Shown here: one piece after another, positions 34,730 to 46,887 of the stretch
Position numbering within the stretch: position 1 is the first letter of the stretch
How the letters are laid out: every line of letters begins with the position of its first letter
NCBI RefSeq assembly: GCF_047495875.1
Contig: NC_092497.1
Location: forward strand, 79,019,749-79,083,748
Source of the DNA: Pithys albifrons albifrons
Taxonomy: Eukaryota > Chordata > Aves > Passeriformes > Thamnophilidae
Length of the DNA stretch: 64,000 nt
Direction: 5' to 3'
Notes under the pieces: model-generated
The model's database searches: none
What the model was told of the DNA's origin: nothing
The model's input: only the letters and a program-made list of their open reading frames with translations
Position numbers and translations under genes: made by a program

Positions 34730-37700
34730 GCTTATCATTTAGTTTCTAGAGCTAAAGAACTCTTTGCTACTAGTTACAATAATTTGCAAGGTCTAATTCT
34801 ATTATATATTCCATACATCTGTAATAGCTTCTTATGTTAGGGCCTATCCCTAAGTTTCAGATCTCTAAAAATGCATTTTTGGTGAATGTTATCTCCACAT
34901 CTGTACTCTGCAAGTTTGTGTTTTTTATTTCAACATTTTATATGCTTTTTGAGAAGGTTGTTTTCTCATATTTTGGCAAATCCTTTCCTAGGCTTTTTGC
35001 TTCTTTTTAAGGGAATACAGATTCCTGATAGTTTCAGTGCTTAATATTACAGAAATTCCAGTTCAGGCTTTCCAAATCCCATACTCCTAGTCTAGAGTAC
35101 TTTATTTGGTCAGTATATTCTTTCACGGAAAATATTGAAACAAATCAGTTATATCTCAACATTTGTTAGTCTAACATCCCAAGTGGTCGTGGTCAGGTCT
35201 TAAGCCCATCATTGAGGAAAAGCTCTTTCTTCAGGAATGTCAGCAGCAGCTCAACAATCCAAACTCCCTGCAGTTACAAAATCAGACCAATTTGTGTGTT
35301 TAGATATAGACAGTTATCAATCAGTGCTTTAAAATCAATCATGCCTTGAGTTGCTCTAATACTCAAATTCTTCAGATATTTTGTATTTATAGTTCAAAAC
35401 TGTTATGCTGTGCAGTCATACATAGATTTTTCATATCAGCCAACCTGAAATAACATTTTTCAGTTGTGTTTTATTAGTCTGATAAATCTTTCATTAATGA
35501 ACATCAAAGTAGTTCAGGAGTTTCCCTTTATAGTCGATATAGATATATTGATATATAGATTTTAATATATCACATATAACAACAGATTTTGCCTACACCA
35601 GCAAATTCTCCATGTATTCCATATCTAGTTACTACTAGGTCATGCAAGGATCTCTACAAGGATGGATATACAGGAATCATACAGAAATAGAACTAATACA
35701 AGTTGGTTTTTTTTTTTATTCTTCAGAGTGAATATTCATTGATGTCACTGACAAATTATGTAACTGACTATTGATTTTAATATGTTTTGTTAGTTTTTAT
35801 AAAAATTACATAAATCACCATCCACTTCATCTTCACATTTCTAGTATTTTGAAATATATTTTTACTTAGTAAACATAAATATGTCAAAGAATGGAATCTG
35901 TGTAAAGTCAAATATGTGCAGATACAGCCAGAGACAAAAGACACCCCTCTGCAAAATTCTAGTAGGTATAAAATGAAAGTAAATTAACTCCATGTAATAA
36001 GTAAATACGTGTAGATACATATATAGTAACCTGGTTTCCCCAGACTTTTGATCAATTTGACATTTATGTACAAATGCTCAATTTTCTTCTTGAACTTCCT
36101 GAAATCTCAGAATAATATATTAAAAAAACTAAACAATACCATAGAGAGAAAAGCAAACATCAATTCCAGTGAAATGTGACACTGTCTAATAATAAACTGT
36201 CTGATGCTCATGGGAAAATGAAATCCTATATATATTTACTGCACTGATAAACAAATGCTTAACCTTATTTAACCAACTTGCTTATTTTTGATACTGGCAA
36301 CCCCCACCTTTAAGACAAAGGTTTCAAATTAGATTACTCATTTCCTTTTCCAGGAAGTATAAGTTCTAGTAGAGTTTCTGCTTTTTTCAAGAGTTGAATT
36401 TCTAAAGGACTTCTGTTTTCTTCCAATAGAATCCTGAAAGAATTATGTCTTCAGTATTCATAGGATAATCATGCGGGATGGTCATTGACAGAGAGAAAAA
36501 TCCCACTGTACTACAGAGTGAACATGAATATCATTGATTTCACCACCATGCCTAATAACTCAGCAAAAAATTCCACTGTTTTGTTCATTCCAAAACTCAC
36601 AAAAGTGACAAAAGTGAGACTTCTCATTCCTGAATTTCTTCTATTACTCAAGTGGGTTGAAAAAAATTACTATAGGCTCATGATAAAATATTTTGAAACA
36701 AATCAAAATACTTACATATAAATCAATTCTATTATATACAAGATTTATATTTTGCCTTATATTATCAAGGAAGCTTGATGAACGGTTTAAAATTTCCAAT
36801 AATTAAGTTTTTTTGTTACATAATAGCTAGGTTATCTGTAAGTAAAACAGACAAAAAGCTGAATAAATCATCCCTTATCAAACTGTTTTTACGTATACAT
36901 ATATGTACTAATCTATATAAAGTATTTTTCCACTTTTTTCCCTTGAGATAGAAGTGTATTATTTCTATCATCCTAGTGTTATTATTTCTGGTGTATAATA
37001 ACATCATGACAACGAGCAGGGCTATCCATTCACTTCGCCACTCCATAAGTGTAGATGAACTATTACAAAAGAAGCAATCGAATTCATTGCTTAACAATCA
37101 CATGAATAAACATAGTCAGTTTTATGCTGCTAATAATGTCCTGCCTGGTGAGAAGGTTCACAAGAGAAATTTCCACAGCTGGGCCACAACATGCAGCTAT
37201 TTTGAATTTCTTTTATTGATATCAGGTTCAAGTAACTTTATTGTGCCAAATCAGATGATGCCAAGCTAATAATGAATGTCAAGGAAGAAAAGTGATGCCA
37301 GCGAATCCTGATGAAGAAGCATAGTCAAATATATATTCAGTATCCCAGATAAGAACACAAAATAGCATGAACACTATATGAAATGCAATTATTCAGAACA
37401 TATTGTTACAGTTAAAGCACTTTTAAGCCAGCACACAAGGGATCTTTCACAGAAATTGCAGTATTCACTGGAGGAAGAAACAGGTTAAATAATTCATCAA
37501 AGTATAAACTGAACTGCTTTTCATGTCCTGTGCTTTGCATGTTTTGAAGTCTTCTGACAAACATTTTGCTCAGCTGCTGTGCCGAAATAGCGAGAAATGG
37601 TCATAGCCCCTGTCTCTTGGTGGGTAATTCTTCTCTGTTCCTCTTTTTAATGTAACAACACAGCATCATACAGAGCTCCTTATTGGCACATCAAAAGATA

Positions 37701-38644
37701 AAGACTTTGGAACCCACAGCTCACTGGGTAGACGTCTGAGTTTACAATTTCTTTTCATCTCTCATCTCCATGTTGTTTACTGCTGTTGTATCCCACTTTT
37801 CTCTAAAGCACACATAACTGTTACTGAGACTTGAGAATTTTGCAGTTAGTTGATTTAGGCAGTTACCACAATGAATCAGAAATGTGCCTAGCTATTTGAA
37901 GAGTGTAGCACATCAGCAAAAGAATCCTCACATTATCTACCTAGGATAGCTTGTCCGAGGTTTAAAAGAGAGAGGGTTTGGATCATTTCTCCACCTAGTC
38001 AGTTACCATTACAACAGTCTTGTAAATGAATTAAAACTGGATACAGTAGCTCAAGTTAATTTTGTAAGGACACAAGCTAATTTTAATCACACTGGCAAAA
38101 TATCTTTTAATAGAATATAGCTGCCAAGTTATACAGCCATGAAACTATTTCCATGCAATGGTGATAAAAACTGTCTTTACCATGCCAGTTGTAACAATAA
38201 ATTCTATCATAACTGGCTTCTTCACTGACTTCCAACACATGATGTTTCATCATGCAGTAGCATGAATGGTCTTTGCAGCAGCAGCTGCAATTAAATTTAC
38301 AAATAACCACATCTAAACACAAAGCCTGTCATTAAGAGTCAATCATTCCTATCCACATGCTTCCTTCCAACATGTTTTTATATATGAATTTGTCCAGAGA
38401 GTCTTCCAATAATAAATTTGCTAATTCACCACTTAATTTTATGAGACCAAGATTTTTCATGAATATCCACTGCCAACAATAATTTTAACAACTCTCTGAT
38501 CAAAGAGAGTTTTCATTTCAAGCTCACATTTATTTGCTTGGAAACTCAACCAAAGTTTCTCCTTTTATGCTGACATCCAGTGAGCTTTTATTAATGTTAT
38601 CATTTTTCTGCTCCAGTGCTTCCTTTTCTTTCCTGAGCGGGTAA
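34730..38644. other. Repeat-poor unassigned sequence
   Basis: Almost 4 kb with no recognisable gene or interspersed repeat. There are minor AT-rich runs near 35540-35580. Frames at 36816-37269 and 38107-38322 have no protein signature. Along with 28.2-34.0 kb it is the longest repeat-free part of the window. Confidence 0.4.
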
Positions 38645-40080
38645 GCCCAGAACTGGTGCAGCCAAGAATCACCAGGGCTGAGTACAGTGGCAGAATCATT
38701 CCCTATGACCTGCTGGAAATGCTCTTCCTAATGCAAGCCAGGACACCACTGACCTTTTTGGCCACAAGGGCAGACTGCTCGCTGATGGACAGCTTTTTGT
38801 ACACCGGGTCCTTCATGGAGCTACTTTCCAGGAGGCCCATCCCCAGCCCATACTGGTGTACTATAACTGGAGTTACTCCTCCCCAGGTGCAGAACTTGCA
38901 GACTTGCTTTTGCTGAACTGCAGCCTGCCCAAGTCTTACTGAATGGCAATACAAACTTGCGGTGTAGCAGACACTGCTCACAATTTTTTACCATCAGCAA
39001 CCTTGCTGAGGGTACACTGCCCCATCATCCAGGTCATGGATCTTTAAGTACAATAAGGTTGGACTTAGTATTGACCATCTGGGAACACTGCTAGCTACAG
39101 GCCTTTAACTAGACTCAGTACTTCTGCTCATGACTCACTGAGCTCTGACAAGCAGTTCTCAACCCACCTCACAGCCACTCCTCTAATCCACAATTCCTGA
39201 GCTCACCTATGAGGATGTTAGGGGGAAACAGTGTCAAAAGCCTTGCTGCAGTTAAGGTAGACAACCCCTGCTGCTCTGCCCTCAACTACACTGACAGTCA
39301 TTCTAGCATAGGAGGCTATCAGATTGATCAAGAAGGATTTCCCCTTGGTGAATCCATGTTGTCTATTCCAAATAAGCTTCTTTTTTCCTCCACGTTTGTA
39401 AGTGACATCCAGGATAAGCTGTTCCATCACCTTTCCAGGGATGGAGGTGAGACTAACTGGCCTGTAGTTTCCTGGGTTCTCCTTCTCACCATTTTTGAAT
39501 ACTGGAATGCCATTAGCTTTCCTCCAGTCCTCAGGCACCTCTCCGGATCCCTTTGACCTTTCCAAGATATCGTAAAGTGGCATGGCAATAATGGCAATAA
39601 TGTCTGCCAGCTCCCTCAGGACTTACAGGCACATCCTATTGGGGCTCATGAACTTGTGGCCACCACATTTGCCTACATGATCTCTAAACTGATCCTCCTT
39701 GATTATGGAAAAGTTTTCTTTCTCCAGACTTTCTCTTCTCTCCAGGTGGAAGTAAAGAAGGCATTTAGTAACTCCATCTTTTCTGTATCTTTTGTTGCCA
39801 GGGGAGCCACCTCATATAACTGTGGGTCCACATTTTCTCTAGTCTTTCTTTTTCTACTGATGGATTTGAAGAAAACTTCTAGTCGTTGACATCCCTTGCC
39901 AGATTTAATTCCAAACAGACTTTATCTTCTCTTGTCACATCCCTGTATACTCTGACAACATTCCTATATTTCTCCCAAATGGTCTGTCCTTTTTTGCACA
40001 TTTCATAAAATTCTTTCATCAGCTTCAGTTTTGCCAGAAGCTCCTTCCTGATCTCTTGCTCTCTTAACTAGATTGCTTGC
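38645..40080 (-). mobile_element. CR1 LINE internal part, minus strand, left half of an interrupted copy
   Basis: Reverse CR1 words run in order from 'caccagggctgagtacagtg' and 'gccaggacaccactgac' through the RT coding region to 'cagccagaagctccttcctg'-like sequence near 40050. The 3' end of CR1 is missing on the left. At 40080 the element stops where an LTR begins, and CR1 sequence from further upstream in the element resumes at 42701. This shows that a single CR1 copy was split, with perhaps a few hundred bases of CR1 lost between the halves. It is older than the ERV that interrupts it. Confidence 0.93.
39218..39583 (-). pseudogene. CR1 ORF2 reverse transcriptase N-terminal part
   Basis: A 121-codon open frame encodes the LINE RT fingers/palm region. 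It contains 'EVPEDWRKANGIPVFKNG', 'NPGNYRPVSLTSIPGKVMEQ', 'QHGFTKGKS' and 'LNCSKAFDTVS', the last at the motif A position, where the conserved aspartate of 'D-x-S-K-A-F-D' is partly changed (N for the first D). The second catalytic box lies in a different, broken frame toward 39200 and below. The frame is a remnant and not a host gene. Confidence 0.93.
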
Positions 40081-40679
40081 TGTGATAGTTTAGGCCTTAA
40101 TTTTAGTAGGCCCTGAAAATGCTACATAGATTAGAGGGGACAAGCATCACCTGACTTAAGCAACCAAAGAGATATTTCATATCATTTTGATGTCAAATCA
40201 AGTATAAAAGAAGGTGCAGGAGGTGCCTAGATCTCTTTCCCCTTCATGGCCGGGTGCTGAGCAGACCTGCTATCACCATTGCTGAAAGTATTAGGCCTCG
40301 TCACCACTTCGCAGCTGTTTGGTTTGGGAAGTACACATTTCTCTGTCATTTGTTTTTCCTCCCGTCTTGCTGAGTATCCTTTCAAGGGATTTTGTTGGGT
40401 TGGTTTTGTGATTTGGATGATTGGAATCTATTATTTGGGTGAGTGACTTGAAAAGTGGTTCTTGGAGTTTTTTCCACAATTATATATATATGTGTGTGTT
40501 TTATCATATTCTGTTCTTAATAGTCTCTCTTTTGTATAAATATAAGAAGATTGCTGTTTCAGGGGATGAGGTTTTCTTTCCTCCCTCCTTTTTTTCCTCC
40601 CTCCTTTTCTCTTGGGGGTGGAAGATATGCTAACTCTTTGCTTTGGGTGGTTGGCATTTTGCCAGCTCAACCTAGCACA
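40081..40679 (+). mobile_element. 5' LTR, family A, plus strand, of a rearranged ERVL-like provirus
   Basis: It starts 'tgtgatagtttaggcc' and ends '...ggcattttgccagctcaacctagcaca' in two parts, matching the family A copy at 46329-46887. It begins exactly at the break in CR1 and continues into an ERV leader. A (C/T)-rich stretch and 'ctttttt' at 40575-40610 mark the R/U5 part. No matching 3' LTR exists to the right, where a short inverted copy is found instead. Confidence 0.85.
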
Positions 40680-40840
40680 CAGATAAGTTGGTGGCCCATA
40701 TGGGGGGACCAAGGACCTTGGTGGCTTCCCGGGAACATGGTCCCATTCTCAGTCACCTCATGCTGCACGTGGAAAAAAAAGAAAGTCCCACGTGTAAGCC
40801 ATGTAGTGAACATAATTGGGTGTGGTGAGTTCTGCATGAG

Positions 40841-41060
40841 GTGGGGGAAGACATAAAGAAGTGGGGCAGTGAACCCACCTCTAAACTTGACGTCCAATTA
40901 CAAGAATTAAGACAGCAGATAGCTGGTAAAAAAGCTGTCCACATAGCCGAGGCAAAGACCTCAGAAAAGAGATATCAATCTGCGAGACTAAAAAGGAGCA
41001 ACTCCCTCAATTCTGATGGAGGAGCCTCTGACAGAATATTGCTGAGGTAAGATGGTGAAT
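40841..41060 (+). pseudogene. ERVL-like gag 3' remnant
   Basis: The frame at 40841-41050 gives a charged, Gln/Lys/Glu-rich segment with 'KLDVQLQELRQQIAGKK', like the coiled-coil tail region of the gag frame at 11256-11513 ('ALAAQVQELKE'). Most of gag is absent, so the leader must have been joined to the gag 3' part by deletion. It ends shortly before the protease region. Confidence 0.5.
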
Positions 41061-41074
41061 ACTCTGACTAAGAG

Positions 41075-41690
41075 CAGCAACAGAGGGGCCCTGCCTCCAG
41101 CCAGGAGGAGATGAGGGACAACCGAGTTTACTGGAGTGTGTGCAGATTCCGTGACCTGGCACATCTGACCCATAAAAATATCGAAATTTAATAGATACAG
41201 GTGCATAATGCACACTGATGCCATAAAGGTATAAAAGCACAGAGCCTGTCTGGATCTCTGGAGTGACAGGGGAAAGCCAAAAATTATCAGTAGTAGAGGC
41301 CAAAGTGAGTTTAACAGGAGACAAATGGAAAAGGCATCCCATTGTGACTGGCCCAGAAGCCCCTTGTATTCTTGGCATGGACTACCTCAAAAGACAATAC
41401 TTCAAAGACACAAAGGGCTATCAATGGGGTTTTGATGTGTCTGCAATGACTGCGGAGAGACTTAAACAATTTTCCACCCTGCTTGGGCTTTCAGAAGATC
41501 CATCTCTTGTGGGATTGTTGCGAGTCAAAGACCAACAAGTGCCAAATACCACCCCAATTGTGCATCAATGGTAATACCAAACAGACAGAGACTCTGATTC
41601 CCATCCATAAGACGATCCAAGAGATGGAGAGCCAAGGGGTGGTCAGCAAGACATATTCACCCTTCAACAGCCCCATCTGGCCTGTATGGG
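41075..41690 (+). pseudogene. ERVL-like protease and RT N-terminal remnant
   Basis: The protease active-site region at about 41185-41220 reads 'LIDTGA' followed immediately by an in-frame stop, so the D-T-G triad survives but the protein could not be made. The frame at 41263-41574 continues with the protease C-terminal signature 'CILGMDYLKR' and enters RT ('LLRVKDQQVPNTTPIVHQW'). A frameshift follows, and the RT reading resumes at about 41575-41690 with 'IPIHKTIQEMESQGVVSK' and 'PFNSPIWPV'. The RT stops there, before motif A. It aligns with the minus-strand ERV at 9700-10200. Confidence 0.82.
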
Positions 41691-42300
41691 ATGGCTGGAT
41701 ACATATCCAGTGTCTTACGCCACTTCCTGGGACACCCATCCTGGGTCTTGAAAAGCAAGTATTGTGGTGACACGGTACTTCTCAGCGAATTGAGTCAGAC
41801 AATAGTACTCATTTTAAGAATAGTCTGGTTCCACTTGGGCAAAAGAGCATGGCATTGAATGGGTGTATCATATCCCATATCACACAGTAGCTGCTAGGAA
41901 GATTGAGAAGTGTAATGTGAAGCATTGGGTAGGGGAACTTTCAAGAACTGGGATCAGCACTTAGCAAAAGCTACATGGTTAGTCAACACTAAGCGTTCTG
42001 TCAACTGATTTTGTCCTTCCCAGTCAAAGTCCTTTCACACTGTGGATGGAGACAAAGTTCCCGTAATTCATTTGAGAAGTGTGCTGGGTAAAGCAGTCTG
42101 GGTTAATCCCGCTTCAACCAAAACCAAATCAATCCATGGAATTGTTTTTTGCTCAGGGACCAGGATGCCCTTGGTGGGTAATGAGGGAAGAGGGGAATGA
42201 CCCAGTGTGTGCCTCAAGAAGATTTGATATCGGGGAAAAAGTAACTTGCTTTCTGAGTTGTGTGTTGAAGGAAATGAACCATCGGGGGAAGACCTGAGCT
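41691..42300 (+). pseudogene. ERVL-like integrase remnant fused after RT by deletion
   Basis: Right after the RT 'PIWPV' the sequence changes to integrase: 'LGLEKQVLW' and then 'RIESDNSTHF', which contains the second catalytic aspartate (S-D-N). A glutamate region near 41895 ('gattgag' context) fits the third acidic residue. The C-terminal part reads 'VWVNPASTKTKSIHG' and 'GPGCPWWVMREEGN', typical of the ERVL integrase tail. Integrase inserts viral DNA into the host genome in intact relatives. At least four frame breaks or stops are visible. The frame at 42079-42297 covers part of the C-terminal domain. Confidence 0.78.
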
Positions 42301-42482
42301 GAACCAGTGCTGATGATCAATAATTGACTGCCTTTCCTGCCCAAAGTATGCACCCTAATGGACTAAATCTACCAGCTGGAGGGGTGGAAGATGGCTCTGG
42401 AAAAGAACAAGGGCTGTTCAAGCACAGGAAATAAATATGGGATATGGGTTTAACATCATATGATATGAAATAAGGGGTGGAG

Positions 42483-42600
42483 TTAATAGGATTCATACAT
42501 GCATCCAGAAGGAAACCTTATTTTTTATGTTTATGTTCAGAATGTACCAAAACAATACAGATAAACCAGTGATATCTATATAAGACTTACCAGGAATACA
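42483..42600. other. Short spacer between ERV 3' region and inverted leader
   Basis: About 118 bp of AT-rich sequence at the place where a 3' LTR start would be expected. It does not resemble the 5' LTR start. Confidence 0.4.
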
Positions 42601-42700
42601 GCCATGTTCCCAGGAAGCCACCAAGGTCCTTGGCCTCCCCGTGTGGTCCACCAACTTATCTGTGTGCTAGGCTGAGCTGGCAAAATGCCAACTGCCCAAG
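42601..42700 (-). repeat. Inverted copy of ERV leader and LTR 3' tip
   Basis: The reverse complement matches about 40642-40740 (LTR end plus leader) over about 99 bp with about nine differences by my count. It includes 'cctagcacacagataagttg' and the downstream 'aaggaccttggtggcttcc'. Only about 40 bp of the LTR tip is kept. CR1 sequence resumes immediately after 42700. Together with the plus-strand LTR and leader it forms an inverted repeat with arms about 1.86 kb apart. Confidence 0.9.
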
Positions 42701-42925
42701 GTAGTTTTCTCAAAGTCCAGGTCCGCAATCCTACTTACTCTGTTTTCTCAATGCAGGATCATGAACTCTACCATATCATTACCACTGCAACCAAGGCTTC
42801 CCCAGCCTTCACATCCACAATCATTCCTATTTTGTATGTTAGTCCAAGGTCCAGCAGCACATCTTGTTGCCTTCTCCACCATCTGTGTCAAATGCTCTGT
42901 ATAAGTATACACAGACTTCCAAATA
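42701..42925 (-). mobile_element. CR1 LINE, right half of the interrupted copy, minus strand
   Basis: Reverse CR1 ORF2 words continue here: 'ttctcaaagtccaggtccgc', 'caatgcaggatcatgaactc', 'cactgcaaccaaggcttccc' and 'gtccaaggtccagcagcaca'. They belong to a part of CR1 upstream of that at 40050-40080, so the ERV lies inside the element. It fades into unassigned sequence after about 42925. Confidence 0.88.
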
Positions 42926-45212
42926 TATATGAATATGCAGAATATACTAAGATAAGAAGTTAAGATATAAAACTAATTTCCAAAAAGCCACAATGAATAT
43001 GTCAATCAATTTTTAAAATGCTTGGCTTCTACACAAGAATACAAGCAGAGACTGATTTCCAGTCTTCTTGTTTATCATCCTTTTTTTTTAATTTCTGCTG
43101 TCTCGCAAGTTTGCAGGTATTTCTAAATCTTATTCTACCCCTTACAGTTATTTTTATCATCTTTGTGCTTGGAATGAGTCTGAGACTAACAAAATCTTTT
43201 AAAAAATGAACTTTAATTCAGTTATCACGTGATGCCAATAGCATATCTTTGGAGCAATAAATATAATCATTACATCAACACTAGAAAAGACATGACAAAG
43301 ACTATTTTTCCAGGTTGCACACATGCAGCAATACTCATATTTATGTCACTTTAAAACAAAATGGATAATAGACTTATTTTGGGGATCAGTGGATCCTTTT
43401 TAAGATCTTTTATAATGTTCTTTTATTCTATTTTTTTAACTTGCTATTGTTTGTGTTCTTTGGGGGCTTTTGGGAGACCTTAAGAAAAGATGTGACTATT
43501 TTAACTCAGTCAGAAAACAGAGAATTTTATGGCCATGGCCAGGGAGAAAAAACTGAGTTACTGCTCTCTTATCCTACAGAGCATCCATTTAGAGTCATCT
43601 AGCAGTCTTACTAGCATGAATTTTAATGAGCATTTTGAGTATGTAAAAATGGGCCTTGGTATATTTATTACTTTTATCAAGTAAAAGTAGGTGAGAATGG
43701 AATGGAAAGCTTTCCTGGTAAATGTATAAAAGGCAGCCTCCTTTTGCTTAATGGCCATGACGGATCTATATTTAGAGGTACAACATATGAAGCATGTGTG
43801 TATATTATTTGGAATCACCAAGATTTTCCAACACAAGTTCCACAACCAAAATAGTCAAGTTTTGTTCCTGCAGCTTAAACCATTTCCTTTGATGTAGAAA
43901 AATCGAGATTAATTTTAAATCAGAAAAAAAATTCCTTCTATGCACAAAATAGTGCTGAGCATTCACATTTCAATTAAAATAATGCCTAAAGGAAAGTAAA
44001 ATAAAGGAAAGTAAAGTATTGTACCCAAATCAATATTTAAGTTAACCATTAGCATCAAATCTTCACCAATATAGTACTAAGGATATAATACTGATTGTCT
44101 GTAACAGATGTCAAATAACTGAAGTAAGACCTTTAGCAAATCCAAGTCTTGCAGAGTAATAGGGAGCAAAAATACCTTTTTGTAGGCTGTGCAAAAGAAA
44201 CAATTCCTTTCTTTGAGGTCCTACACATTTCCAAAAGGGGAATGAGTGTCAAAGACTTGGATTTATGCAGCCACTAGCCTCTCATTTTCATCTGCTTGCA
44301 GTCATGCTGACTCATTAAAGGATTTATCTGGCAACTCTAAATAGCTGTCTACCTGTATCATTGCTCATCTCTTCCAAATTGGAAAAACAATACCAGAAAA
44401 CATGCTTAAAAGATTTCCCTGAGAAAAACAGCATAGTTGGGAAAAGGAGAGAAATCAAGGAGTTACTCTGATTCCTGCCTATTGCACATAACTGAGAATC
44501 ATGTTGAACAAACATTAGGCATTGGGTTTTTTTGGCTTTTTGCTTGCTTGTTTTCAGTGGAAGTTCAAATATGCACACAGATCTCTGCCTGGAGCAGCTA
44601 CTCATCTATATTCTTGTCCAACAAAGGAGTAGCAATACCTCTGGAAGTAAATGTAACTGCAGTTGTTAGAACTGTCCAGGATGAGAAGAGGAAACTAGAT
44701 GCAAGCACAAATGAAGACTCAACATAACAGCCCAGTCTCTCAATATTTCTTTTCCTCACTGTGTGCAGTACTGTAGTCAGAAAAGCTCAATCCAAAACCA
44801 TTTCAAACAGAGAACTTTCAGAAGGAAAGGCCACAGCCAGAAATGAAAATTATGTGCACTCTCTCTCGCTGCTGAAATGTTGCTCTTGAGTTTTCTTTCA
44901 TAAATATTTCTGTCTAGACTTGTTTCTTTCCAGACAGAATCTGACTGCATTTGGGTTGTTAAAAGAATTTAGGATGAATAGTGTTTTGGATATAGATTGT
45001 TTTCCATTCAGAATTTTCATAAGTTTTAGGAAAAAACAAAGCATTTTTAAGCCATAAAAGCACTTTTTTAAGAGCACTTTTTAAAGAGCACTTCCAGCCA
45101 TAATAAAGCTGAGGTGTGCAATCCCAGGCACAGAACATATCTGTGGCACTCATACTTTTCAAACCCAGAAACCTTTTCACAGATTTCAGTACCTTGAACA
45201 TAACATCTTTGT
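42926..45212. other. Unassigned AT-rich sequence
   Basis: No gene or assigned repeat. A small degenerate tandem of 'agcactttttaa' words (about three units) lies at 45057-45093. The frames at 43558-43845 and 44437-44727 have no recognisable signature. Confidence 0.4.
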
Positions 45213-45295
45213 TTAAAAAATAAAAAAATAAAAATAAATAAAATAAAATAAAAAAATAAAATAAAATAATAAAATAAAATATTAAAAATATTAAA
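45213..45295. repeat. (TAAAA)n A-rich tract
   Basis: More than 80 bases of 'taaaa' and 'taaa' words, only A and T. Confidence 0.93.
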
Positions 45296-45496
45296 TTTTT
45301 AAAACCACTAAAAGAATTTTTCTTGGAACATCTAATTATTCCTTTTTAAAACTAAAAATAATTGCAATAAGGCAAGACTAAACTGAAGTCTCCTATTACA
45401 AAACATTGTATTAGCATCAATGACTTACAACATCTATTTCATGTCAAGAAAATTATCTAAAGTAGTTTGTTTATAAGTAGACATGTTTTTACACTG

Positions 45497-46123
45497 TGTG
45501 CTGGTTTAAAGGTGAACCAGCAGGGGAAATGAACTCACCACGAGAGAGATTGTAAGTCAGACCTAAAATTTAATAACAATATTACAATAACAACACTGAC
45601 ACACAAGGGAAATTGCTTTCAACTCACAAAACCCCAGCAGTATAACCCAGTGTCCTGGGGCACAAACCCAAGGGGGTTTGCTTGCCCTTGTGCTGAGACC
45701 CCTGTGGTTCTCCCAAGTCCAGAGCAAAAGGAAAAGAAAAACCTGTTGGTGCAGGTGAGGGCTGTGGTCTGGGCGAGAGCGGGGATCTCCTCCTGTCAAG
45801 GTCCTGCTGCTCCTCTGGATCCAACAAGAGGTTCCCGAGGTCTTCTTACCCACCACTTATGTACCCTCAGGGAGCACCCAGTCCCTCCCCCTGGGCGGGG
45901 ACTCACACAATGGGTGATTAACTCTGGGAGCCAGGGGGTGTTGAACTGTTGATGGCCCATTAGCAGCTCTGCCCCCTCAGGCTGGGTGTAAAGGTGATAA
46001 TGGCTCCCTGGGCAGCTGCTGCTAATGGCCCATTGACCTTGGGGAATGAATAGAGGGGGTAGAATACACAGCTTTGATCACCCCCACACAGGGTTAGCTG
46101 GTCCCTCCTGCTGAACTAGGACA
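45497..46123 (-). mobile_element. Solo LTR, family C, minus strand, 5-bp TSD
   Basis: The plus-strand ends are 'tgtgctggtttaaagg' and 'aactaggaca'. It is bounded by a perfect 'cactg' duplication (45492-45496 and 46124-46128). It is almost identical to 52684-53303 in the same orientation. Frames such as 45563-45856 minus and 45650-45952 plus also appear in that copy because the LTR is repeated, and they are not genes. Confidence 0.95.
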
Positions 46124-46328
46124 CACTGCAACAATTAACAGAACAATTCTGTACATAGTTGTCTTCATTTACAAAATAGTCTCCCTACATTTCTAACTCC
46201 ACCACTTTGAGTCCACATATAATCTAGAAAAACTTCAACATAAAAAAAAAAGACAAAAACAACTCCAGGAACAGCTGAAGAGGTAGATCTGTTTATAAAC
46301 AGATTTTGCACTCAGACTCCACATCCAC

Positions 46329-46887
46329 TGTGGTGGTTTTACCTAGGCCTCAGATTGGCAGGCTTGGAGAATCTACATGGATTGGGAGAGACAGGTATCA
46401 CCTGAGTTAAGTAACCAAAGAAATATTTCATACCAGATGACACAAACCCGAGATATGAGTACAGAAGTAGGAGATGTTCACTCAGTTCCATCACGGCTGA
46501 AGTAAAGGCAGGACACGCTACAGCTGTCCTGCTGGAGTGGGCCCTGCTGCTACTGCTGCTACTTGCACTTTGTTTGAATTCAGGGAAGTAGAAACATTTT
46601 GTTGTTATACTTTCCGTTTCTTTTAGGGTACTTACAGATCTAGAGTGACAGAATCTCTTTTCAATGGGGAGTGGGAAGTTATTTCTTGTTATTTCTAACT
46701 TGTGTAAGTGTGTATTATATTGCAGTTTCTCTTAATTTTCTCTTTTCTGTATAAATATTTATAGTTAGTTTAAGCATAAACCTAGTTTGAGGGTTTTTTT
46801 CCCTTCCTCCCTTTTCTCATCTGGGGAGAAAGAGGCTGCAACATTCTGTATTGGGCAGTTGACATTTTGCCAGCTCAACCCAAGACA
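46329..46887 (+). mobile_element. Solo LTR, family A, plus strand, 5-bp TSD
   Basis: It starts 'tgtggtggttttacctaggc' and ends 'ccagctcaacccaagaca'. A perfect 'tccac' duplication flanks it (46324-46328 and 46888-46892). It shares 'acctgagttaagtaaccaaag' type words with the 40081 copy. Its first bases resemble family B starts, in line with A and B being related LTRs. Confidence 0.93.

Larger units (their letters stand above)
40680..42482 (+). mobile_element. ERVL-like provirus interior with large pol deletion, plus strand
   Basis: In order it holds a leader (40680-40840, with a candidate primer-binding start 'tggtggcccatatgggg' at about 40689), a short gag 3' remnant, protease, the N-terminal part of RT, then directly the integrase core and C-terminus. 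A purine-rich 'aaggggtggag' at 42472-42482 looks like the polypurine tract that normally precedes the 3' LTR. The central pol segment (RT palm to early integrase) is missing. Stops and frame breaks are present throughout. Confidence 0.85.

Noticed and set aside
39218..39583. Host gene encoding an RT-like protein
   Set aside because: It is continuous with CR1 sequence on both sides and broken outside this frame, so it is a LINE remnant.
42472..42700. A truncated 3' LTR of the 40081 provirus
   Set aside because: A polypurine-like tract is present, but the following bases do not match the LTR start, and the only LTR sequence there is inverted.
45563..45952. Frames of about 67-100 codons shared with 52750-53124
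   Set aside because: Both sets are by-products of the GC-richer family C LTR.
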